From Novosphingobium olei (lineage in GTDB: Bacteria > Pseudomonadota > Alphaproteobacteria > Sphingomonadales > Sphingomonadaceae): DNA of 64,000 bases. The notes under the pieces were generated by a model. That model was given only the letters and a program-made list of their open reading frames with translations, did not search any database and was not told where the DNA came from. Shown here in pieces: positions 58,014-64,000 of this stretch. The first letter of the stretch is position 1; every line of letters starts with the position of its first letter. The stretch lies in contig NZ_JABBGM010000001.1 of assembly GCF_012927405.1 (NCBI RefSeq), forward strand, positions 626,001 through 690,000, read 5' to 3'. The position numbers were made by a program, and so were the translations under genes.

Positions 58014-58361
58014 TCAGAGCGCCGAGCGGTGGCGCTCCACCGCGTAGGTGCGCATCCGGCTGCGATCGAACAGCTGCAGTTCGTCCTCGACGATTTCGTC
58101 CATCGTTGCTGGATCGGCCATCGCGGCGAAGCAGGCATCGCAGGTTGCCTGATCCGGAAAGTCGATCTCGAGCACGACGTCAAAATCGTGGTCGAGCGTC
58201 TGGCCATCGAGCGGGTGGAGGTGGAGCCGCTCGTAGCGGCTGGCCCAGCCGGCCAGAACCTTTTCGCCGATCAGCCTGTGCTTCGTTTCGTAGTAGGCGA
58301 TGAAGTCGGCCTTGCTCATGCCTTCGCGGCGCTTGAGCAGGGTGAGCACGGTGATGGTCAT
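58014..58361 (-). CDS. EthD-domain protein
   Basis: A 115-residue protein of the EthD (dimeric alpha-beta barrel) family: TVLTLLKRREGMSKADFIAY is the recognisable start, and EIDFPDQATCDACFAAM a second strand-helix. EthD proteins accompany ether- or aromatic-degrading oxygenases, and some relatives act in ring-cleavage or peroxide handling. It is the last gene of a three-gene minus-strand set with the TIM-barrel protein and the Rieske oxygenase. Its start overlaps the TIM-barrel stop (ATGA at 58358-58361). Confidence 0.83.
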   Translation of the reverse strand: MTITVLTLLKRREGMSKADFIAYYETKHRLIGEKVLAGWASRYERLHLHPLDGQTLDHDFDVVLEIDFPDQATCDACFAAMADPATMDEIVEDELQLFDRSRMRTYAVERHRSAL

Positions 58362-59149
58362 GCAAGCTGCTCCAGCCAGGCGCGGGTGGCGGCGGCGACC
58401 TGCGCGGCGCGCAGCGCGGGATGAGGGAAAGCTTCGCGCAAGGCCTTGCTGCGCAGCTCGATCGACAGCGGGATGCCGGGCGGCAGCGCATGATACAAGG
58501 CAGCGAGCGGCAAGGCGCCTTCGCCGCATTGTTCGCGCAAGTCGATCGCGTCTTCGATCACGGCGGCAAAGTCGTCCGGGTCGGGCCGTTCGGCCGGAGC
58601 GTCGCAGAACTGCGCATAGGGCAACAGCGCCGGATCGATCGCCGCGACTTGCGCCAGCGTGGTGCCGGAGCGGTCGAGGTGAATCGGATCAAGCAACAAG
58701 GCGCGGGCAGGGTGAGCTACGGCGTCGAGGATCGAGAGCGCCCGCGCCAGCGACTTCACCTGCGTGAAAACGCCGAACTCCAGCGCAACGCGGATGCCGG
58801 CCGGCGCCGCGTGCTCGCACAGCATGGCAAGCCGCGCGGCGGTGCGGCCGTGGTCAGGATCGGACGAGACGCACAGGACATTGCGCGCGCCGAGTTCGGC
58901 GCCAACGTCGATGACCTTGCGATGATCGTCGTCGAGGCTGTCGGGCTTGAGCCAGACCACCTCGACATCGAGCAGCGCAAGGCCGCTCGCTGCCAGTGCT
59001 GCGCGCGCTTCGCGCGTGGTCTGCGCCGCCCAGTCGGCCGGTTCGACCCACAGGCCGACCATGTCGAAGCCACCGGCGGCGGCGGCCTCGATCGTGTCGA
59101 CGGGCCCGAATTCGGGAACGATGCCTGAGGCGAAGCTGAGCGGGTTCAT
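58358..59149 (-). CDS. Sugar-phosphate isomerase/AP-endonuclease-type TIM barrel protein
   Basis: A 263-residue TIM barrel of the xylose isomerase-like family. FDMVGLWVEPADWAAQ early and a late RVALEFGVFTQV segment with Glu fit the metal-binding barrel. DPIHLDRSG and SIELRSKAL near the end supply acidic and His ligands. Family members include isomerases and epimerases of small polyols and ring-derived compounds. Overlaps the EthD gene and lies 83 bases from the Rieske oxygenase, same strand. Role unknown. Confidence 0.82.
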   Translation of the reverse strand: MNPLSFASGIVPEFGPVDTIEAAAAGGFDMVGLWVEPADWAAQTTREARAALAASGLALLDVEVVWLKPDSLDDDHRKVIDVGAELGARNVLCVSSDPDHGRTAARLAMLCEHAAPAGIRVALEFGVFTQVKSLARALSILDAVAHPARALLLDPIHLDRSGTTLAQVAAIDPALLPYAQFCDAPAERPDPDDFAAVIEDAIDLREQCGEGALPLAALYHALPPGIPLSIELRSKALREAFPHPALRAAQVAAATRAWLEQLA

Positions 59150-59232
59150 CACGCGATCCTGCCTTGTTGGTGCGCGCCGGGGGACTGTCAAAGTCGGTAG
59201 CGACCTCCTTGCCAATCCTCCCGCGCGGCGCC

Positions 59233-60411
59233 TTACATTTCCGGTTCGGGCAGGTCGGGATCGTCCTGAAGGTACCAGTTCAGCCATTCGTGGAAGTACT
59301 GGTTGCCGCGTTCGTTGCGGCCGAAGGTCAGCTCGTCGTGCGCGCCGGATTCCAGGCCCTTCTGGATCTCGAGCCCGATCAGGTAGTCCTCGGTATAGGT
59401 CACGTCGCGGAAGAAGTTCATCGCGGCTTCGACGTTCGCGCGGTCTTCCTCGTCGCGGAGCGGCTCGCGGCGCAGGTAGTTGAGCACGGTGCGGTTCTCG
59501 CCCGGCGTCGGTCCGGGGAAGAGCTGGGCGACCTGCGTGATTTCCGGCGCGATGAAGGCGGACACGTTCGGGAACATGATCCGCACGAAGTCGAAGCCGT
59601 TGTTTTCCTGGTGCCCCCATTCTTCGCGCGGCACGTCCTTGAGCGCATCGGCGATCTTGTGGTGGGGGAAGCCGATGCGCTGGTGCGGGCCGAAGCCTTC
59701 GTAGTGCATGCAGTTCGACGGCGTGCGCGGGAAGATCGTCTCGGGGTGGAGCGAGGCGAAGTGATAGCCTTCGAGATAGCCGTCGTAGGCGATCTTCCAG
59801 TTGGCACCCTCGATCACGCGGCTGCCCATGTAGGTCCACGAACCGAAGTCCAGCGCCTCGAAATCATCGAGGAAGCCGCGATAGAACTTGTCGACGTCGA
59901 TCGGCGCATTGGGCGTGAGCACGACGAAGATCATGCCCGCCTTTTCCTGGCACGGCAGTTCGCGCAGGCCCATGCCCGGCTTGTCGACTTCGCCGAACTT
60001 GCTGGCTTCGGAAACGCCGATCAGGCGGCCGTCCTGTCCGAACGTCCAGCCGTGGTACTTGCAGGTGAAGCGCGGGCAGTTGCCGTGGCCTTCGCTGGCC
60101 ACCGGCGCGCCGCGATGCGAGCAGACGTTGAGGAACGCGCGAACCTGGCCCTGCTTGTCGCGATTGATCAGCACCGGCAGACCGACGGCTTCCATCGCCT
60201 TGTAATCGCCGGGGTTCGGCATTTCGGCGGTGAAGGCGAGCATCAGCGGGACGCGCTTGAACACGAGCTCCATCTCCGCCTTCCACTGGTCGGGATCGGT
60301 GTAGCTCTCGGTCGGAACGCGCATCGTCTTCTCGGTCAGGAAGGTCTGCTTGTTCTCGACGTAGTCGCGCATGATGGCGGCCACTTCGCCAATGCGTTCG
60401 ATGCGGTCCAT
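59233..60411 (-). CDS. Rieske-type ring-hydroxylating oxygenase large subunit
   Basis: A 392-residue oxygenase. The Rieske 2Fe-2S site is Cys97-x-His99 and Cys117-x2-His120 (VCSHRGAPV, CKYHGW). The mononuclear iron site is indicated by YDGYLEGYHFASLHP with two His, and a C-terminal acidic residue is likely in HEWL-type context. It hydroxylates or demethylates an aromatic or cyclic substrate with electrons from a ferredoxin and reductase that are not in the window. The start at 60411 gives MDRIERIGEV. Encoded upstream of the TIM-barrel and EthD genes. Confidence 0.92.
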   Translation of the reverse strand: MDRIERIGEVAAIMRDYVENKQTFLTEKTMRVPTESYTDPDQWKAEMELVFKRVPLMLAFTAEMPNPGDYKAMEAVGLPVLINRDKQGQVRAFLNVCSHRGAPVASEGHGNCPRFTCKYHGWTFGQDGRLIGVSEASKFGEVDKPGMGLRELPCQEKAGMIFVVLTPNAPIDVDKFYRGFLDDFEALDFGSWTYMGSRVIEGANWKIAYDGYLEGYHFASLHPETIFPRTPSNCMHYEGFGPHQRIGFPHHKIADALKDVPREEWGHQENNGFDFVRIMFPNVSAFIAPEITQVAQLFPGPTPGENRTVLNYLRREPLRDEEDRANVEAAMNFFRDVTYTEDYLIGLEIQKGLESGAHDELTFGRNERGNQYFHEWLNWYLQDDPDLPEPEM

Positions 60412-60559
60412 GGCTGTTCTTTCTCCCGGGGAGGCCCATGTCGATCGGCCTCGCAAACATGACTCTGCCCATTCCGCAAAGAGCGGCCAAGCTGTGACAC
60501 TTGGCAGGTGGGGCCTGTCCCTTTGATCAATTGAGTGCATCTGTCGTGCACGCGATGGC

Positions 60560-62194
60560 ATGCCCATGCGCGAGACAACGACGCCGCCCTGGGAGTGGCT
60601 TGCAATTCCTCCGGCCCATCACGCGGCGTTCGTCGCCGCCGGAGCCTATGAACCGAGGACGATCGCCGATCTTGCGACGGCACGGGCGGCGCGCGATCCG
60701 GATTTCGTCTGCGTGATCGACGGGCAGGGCGCCTATACTTATGCGACGCTGCTGGCCGACGCGAAGGCGCTGGCCGCCGCGCTGCAGGCGCGCGGGCTGC
60801 GGCCGGGCGAAGTCATCGCCTTCCAGGTGCCCAACTGGCGCGAGGCGGCGGCGATCAACCTGGCCGCCGCGCTGGGGGGCTGGGTCATCAACCCGATCGT
60901 GCCGATCTATCGCGATGCCGAAGTGACGATGATGCTGGCCGATTGCCGGGCCCGCGCGATCTTCGTGCCCGAGGTCTTCCGTAAGGTCGATTACGCCGCA
61001 ATGGCCAAGCGCTGCCAGGAGTCACTTCCCGATCTGGCGCATGTGTTCACGGTGCGCGGGCAAGGAGCGGACGATTTCGCCACTCTGGTTGCGCAAGGTC
61101 GCACCCTTTCGTTCGAGACGCCAGCCGTCGATCCCTTCGGCGTCAAGATGGTGCTCTACACCTCCGGCACGACCGGACGTCCGAAGGGCGTGTTGCACAG
61201 CCACGTGACATTGCAGCGCATCGTCGCCAGGAGCGGCGAGCACTGGGGCTTGCAGGCGGGAGAGGCGACGCTGATGCCATCCCCCGTCACCCACGTTTCG
61301 GGCTATGCCAACGGGCTCGAAGCGCCGCTCGTCTGCGGCATCCGCTCGGTGCTGATGGAGGCGTGGGACGCAGCCGAGGCACTGGCGCTGATCGCGCAGC
61401 ACGATCTTGTCGGCACGGTCGCGGCAACGCCCTTCCTGGTCGAGCTGGCCGCCGCAGCACGCGCTGCCGGCATTGGCTTGCCAAGCTTCCGCTTCTTCGC
61501 CTGCGGCGGCGCGGCGGTGCCCAACGACCTGATCCCGGCTGCCGACGCCGCGTTCGACAACGCGCACGCCTTCCGCGTGTTCGGCGCTTCAGAAGTGCCG
61601 CTGGTGAGCTTTGGCTGGCCGCATGACCAGCACCGCGCCGCCACGACCGATGGCGAAGTGGTCGACTACGTCGTCCGCATCGTCGATGGCGAAGACCGCG
61701 ATGTTCCGGCAGGGCATGAGGGTGAGATCCTGGCGCGCGGACCGGCGATGATGCTCGGCTATGCCGATGCGCAGCAGACGGCCGAGGCGATCACCAGCGA
61801 TGGCTATTTCCGCACCGGCGATCTCGGCGTGCTGTCGGCCGACGGCGCGATCACGATCACCGGGCGCAAGAAGGACCTGATCATCCGCGGGGGCGAGAAC
61901 ATTTCCGCCAAGGAGATCGAGGACGTGCTCCACACCCACCCGGCGGTGAAGGAGGCAAGCGTCGTCGCCATGCCGCACGCACGGCTGGGCGAGGGCGTGT
62001 GCGCCTATGTCATCCTGTCTGGCGATGCCGATGCAGCCGCTCTGGCTGCGCACGTCGGGTCCAGCGGCCTTGCCAAGCAGAAGATCCCCGAACGCTTCGA
62101 ATTTGTCGAAGACTTCCCCCGCACGGCCAGCGGGAAAGTGCGCAAGGACATGCTCCGCGCCCAGATCAAGGCCAAGCTTTCGACACCAGCCTGA
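60560..62194 (+). CDS. Acyl-CoA ligase (AMP-binding)
   Basis: A 544-residue adenylate-forming enzyme. P-loop YTSGTTGRPKGVLHSH, then the GASE-type loop FRVFGASEVPL, YFRTGDLGVL, and the catalytic Lys region ASGKVRKDMLR. It activates a carboxylic acid to its CoA ester and resembles cyclohexanecarboxylate- or fatty-acid-type ligases more than acetate ones. It is divergent from the Rieske oxygenase, with 148 bases between starts. The start may be the ATG at 60560 or at 60566; no clear Shine-Dalgarno. With the oxygenase it fits an upper pathway. Confidence 0.9.
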   Translation: MPMRETTTPPWEWLAIPPAHHAAFVAAGAYEPRTIADLATARAARDPDFVCVIDGQGAYTYATLLADAKALAAALQARGLRPGEVIAFQVPNWREAAAINLAAALGGWVINPIVPIYRDAEVTMMLADCRARAIFVPEVFRKVDYAAMAKRCQESLPDLAHVFTVRGQGADDFATLVAQGRTLSFETPAVDPFGVKMVLYTSGTTGRPKGVLHSHVTLQRIVARSGEHWGLQAGEATLMPSPVTHVSGYANGLEAPLVCGIRSVLMEAWDAAEALALIAQHDLVGTVAATPFLVELAAAARAAGIGLPSFRFFACGGAAVPNDLIPAADAAFDNAHAFRVFGASEVPLVSFGWPHDQHRAATTDGEVVDYVVRIVDGEDRDVPAGHEGEILARGPAMMLGYADAQQTAEAITSDGYFRTGDLGVLSADGAITITGRKKDLIIRGGENISAKEIEDVLHTHPAVKEASVVAMPHARLGEGVCAYVILSGDADAAALAAHVGSSGLAKQKIPERFEFVEDFPRTASGKVRKDMLRAQIKAKLSTPA

Positions 62195-62198
62195 CCGG

Positions 62199-63095
62199 TC
62201 AGCTGGTGGCGCGCAGGCGGGCCAGTTCGGCGATGTGTTCGGGCCCGATGCCGCAACAGCCGCCGATGATGCGCGCGCCTGCCTGCGCCCAGGCGATCGC
62301 GAAGGCAGCGTAGCCTTCGGGCGTCAGGTCGGCGCGGATCGGATCGAGCCCGGAATTGGCCTCGGAGTCCGCGTTCATGGGCGGAAAGGCGTTGGCGTAG
62401 ACGCCGATCAGCGGTGATGCGGCATCGCCCACGACCGACCGCGCCTGCTCCACCGCCGCCTGCATCACCTCGGGCTGCGAACAATTGAACAGCAACGCGT
62501 GTGCACCCACGCGGCTGGCAAGCAGGGCCGCCTCGGCCACGCTTTCGCCAGAGCGCAACGCCGGCGGCGCTGCCGGATCTTCATCCTGCAGCGTGAAGCT
62601 CAGCCAAAGCGGCTTGCCGGTTTCCGCAGCCAGATCGGCCACCAGCTCGGCCTCGGCCAGCGCCGAAAGCGTTTCTGCCTGCCAATGATCGACATAAGGG
62701 GCGAGCGCGCCGACCAGGACTTTCAGCACCGGGCGCGCGCGATCGAGATCGACGAGGTCCGGGCGGTACGAGCCGCAGACCGGGGGCAGCGATCCCGCCA
62801 CGCGGACCGGGCGGCCGGCAGCGTCTGCCGCATCGCGCGCGAGCTTGCCCGAAAGCGCTGCCAGGCGCGCGCCGTCGCTGGCGAAGCGTTCTTCCGAGAT
62901 GTGGAAGGGAACGACGGCGTATGAATTGGTGGTGATCACGTTGGCGCCCGCGGCAATGTAGGCCTCGTGCACTCTGGTCACGTATCCGGGCGCCTCGATC
63001 ACGGCGAGCGCCGACCATTCGGGCTGGCGGAAGGGGGCGCCGCTGCGGGCGAGTTCGCGGCCCGTGCCGCCGTCGAGAATGAGCAATCCGGTCAT
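62199..63095 (-). CDS. Homocysteine S-methyltransferase family protein
   Basis: A 298-residue zinc enzyme. ILDGGTGRELARSG is the N-terminal signature. The zinc-binding Cys residues are in LLFNCSQPEV and the C-terminal GGCCGIGPEHI. Members transfer a methyl from S-methylmethionine or another donor to homocysteine, and some act in demethylation of methoxylated or sulfonium compounds. Near a Rieske oxygenase it could receive methyl groups, but this is inference. The start at 63095 gives MTGLLIL. It converges with the acyl-CoA ligase, leaving four bases. Confidence 0.88.
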   Translation of the reverse strand: MTGLLILDGGTGRELARSGAPFRQPEWSALAVIEAPGYVTRVHEAYIAAGANVITTNSYAVVPFHISEERFASDGARLAALSGKLARDAADAAGRPVRVAGSLPPVCGSYRPDLVDLDRARPVLKVLVGALAPYVDHWQAETLSALAEAELVADLAAETGKPLWLSFTLQDEDPAAPPALRSGESVAEAALLASRVGAHALLFNCSQPEVMQAAVEQARSVVGDAASPLIGVYANAFPPMNADSEANSGLDPIRADLTPEGYAAFAIAWAQAGARIIGGCCGIGPEHIAELARLRATS

Positions 63096-63250
63096 GCCCA
63101 CGCGTTATGCGCAGGCCGCGCATGCTCCGCAACATGCGCTCCGAAAGAAGGCGCGTCCTGACAAAAAGGGTAGTGCCCCCTTGCGCTTGCGCGGGGCATC
63201 GTCCGGCCAAGCCTATCAACACGAACCTTACGGGATCGAGGGAGCACTTC

Positions 63251-64000
63251 ATGGATCTGGGCCTCAAGGGCAAGAAAGTCATTCTCACCGGCGGCAGCCG
63301 CGGCATCGGTCGCGCCACCGTCGAACTGTTCGCGGCCGAAGGCGCGGACGTTGCGTTCTGCTCGCGCAATCCCGAGCAGGTCGCCGAAACCGTGGCCGCG
63401 CTCGAAAAGTTCGGCGTGAAGGTCCACGGTTCGGCCTTCGACATGGAAGCCGGGCACGACGCCTATCGCGAATGGCTCAAGCAGGCCGAGGCTGCGATCG
63501 GCGGCTGCGACATCTTCGTGCCGATGATCTCCACCTCGGGCGCTGGCGCCACGGGCGATTGGCACAAGACGCTCGATTTCGACATCATGGGCGCGGTGAT
63601 CGGCGCCGAAGTGCTCGACGAAGCGCTGAGCAAGAGCGGTGAAGGCTCGATCGTCATCACGGCATCGACTGCGGGCCTCGAAACCTTCATCGTGCCGCAG
63701 GGCTACAACGCGCTGAAGGGCGCGCTGATCGTGTTCGCCGGCCAGCTGAGCCAGGCGCTCGGCCCCAAGGGCATCCGCGTCAACACTGTCTCGCCCGGCC
63801 CGATCAAGTTCAAGGGCGGCAACTGGGAAGTGATCGAAACCGCCGTGCCCGATCTGCACAACGCGACGCAGGCGCAGTTCGCGCTCGGTCGCTGGGGTGG
63901 GCCCGAGGAAGTGGCCAAGACGGTCGTGTTCCTGGCCAGCCCGGCCTCGTCCTACACCACCGGCACCAACGTGGTGATCGACGGTGGCTTCACCAAGCGC
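63251..64000 (+). CDS. SDR-family oxidoreductase (runs off window end)
   Basis: At least 250 residues, open to the last base of the window. TGGSRGIG at residues 13-20, Tyr152 and Lys156 in GYNALKGAL, and Ser139 in VITASTAG give the catalytic set. NNAG is replaced by PMISTSG (91-97), which is unusual and places no Asn at the normal spot. The late ASPASSYTTGTNVVIDGGFT is typical of the end, so only a few residues are probably missing. GAGGGAG lies six bases before the ATG at 63251. Confidence 0.88.
   Translation, partial: MDLGLKGKKVILTGGSRGIGRATVELFAAEGADVAFCSRNPEQVAETVAALEKFGVKVHGSAFDMEAGHDAYREWLKQAEAAIGGCDIFVPMISTSGAGATGDWHKTLDFDIMGAVIGAEVLDEALSKSGEGSIVITASTAGLETFIVPQGYNALKGALIVFAGQLSQALGPKGIRVNTVSPGPIKFKGGNWEVIETAVPDLHNATQAQFALGRWGGPEEVAKTVVFLASPASSYTTGTNVVIDGGFTKR

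Overview
The window is 64 kb of GC-rich chromosome from an alphaproteobacterium, most likely a sphingomonad (Novosphingobium or a close relative). I infer this from an alphaproteobacterial-type SspB, a pyridoxal-free core of his and tol-pal genes in compact runs, a large isocitrate lyase of about 531 residues beside a RamB-like regulator, many SDR, acyl-CoA ligase and Rieske genes, and short inverted repeats of the kind scattered through sphingomonad genomes. I see no rRNA, tRNA, CRISPR array, prophage or complete insertion sequence.

Layout. 1-2.5 kb: the end of an acyl-CoA dehydrogenase, an SDR and an SMP-30 lactonase-like gene. 2.5-20.1 kb: housekeeping genes. These are gmk and sspB on the minus strand; hisB-hisH, a GH130 glycosidase or phosphorylase, then hisA-hisF-hisE and a HIT protein; ybgC-tolQ-tolR-tolA-tolB-pal; and a J-domain protein, an RNase H-like protein, an RluE-type pseudouridine synthase, an S41 protease, the CCA-adding enzyme, a NUDIX hydrolase, a DUF1285 protein and a GNAT. 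20.2-26.8 kb: a cytochrome bd (CIO-type) oxidase with a 49-residue third subunit, then a divergent ScfR/RamB-type regulator and isocitrate lyase, followed by a 52-residue protein and a strong terminator.

26.8-31.1 kb is accessory and repeat-rich. It holds a glutamine amidotransferase, a divergent DUF2306/LytTR pair with an inverted repeat over the LytTR start codon, a GIY-YIG nuclease gene enclosed by a perfect 28-bp inverted repeat, and an unrecognised protein.

31.1-64 kb is mostly catabolic. It begins with an aminotransferase, an S9 peptidase, SDRs, a TetR regulator, and a cupin coupled to a Zn-alcohol dehydrogenase. The centrepiece is a seven-gene minus-strand operon (46944 down to 38806) in which all six junctions overlap by exactly four bases. 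Its order is an OYE-type flavoprotein, an SDR, a DUF35 protein, an SCP2-type thiolase, an SDR, an acyl-CoA synthetase and an FAD monooxygenase. A divergent TetR gene with a perfect 16-bp palindrome lies in front. The OYE-type protein has lost its iron-sulfur ligands and the usual catalytic tyrosine. Further on are secreted or esterolytic hydrolases (DLH, M28, M20, HSL), a beta-ketothiolase, and a LOV-domain histidine kinase coupled to a single-domain response regulator. The last block has an EthD protein, a TIM-barrel protein, a Rieske oxygenase, an acyl-CoA ligase and SDRs. Together these look like machinery that oxygenates a cyclic or aromatic carboxylic compound, activates it as a CoA thioester and trims it by beta-oxidation-like steps, feeding acetyl-CoA to the glyoxylate shunt. 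The substrate cannot be read from the sequence.
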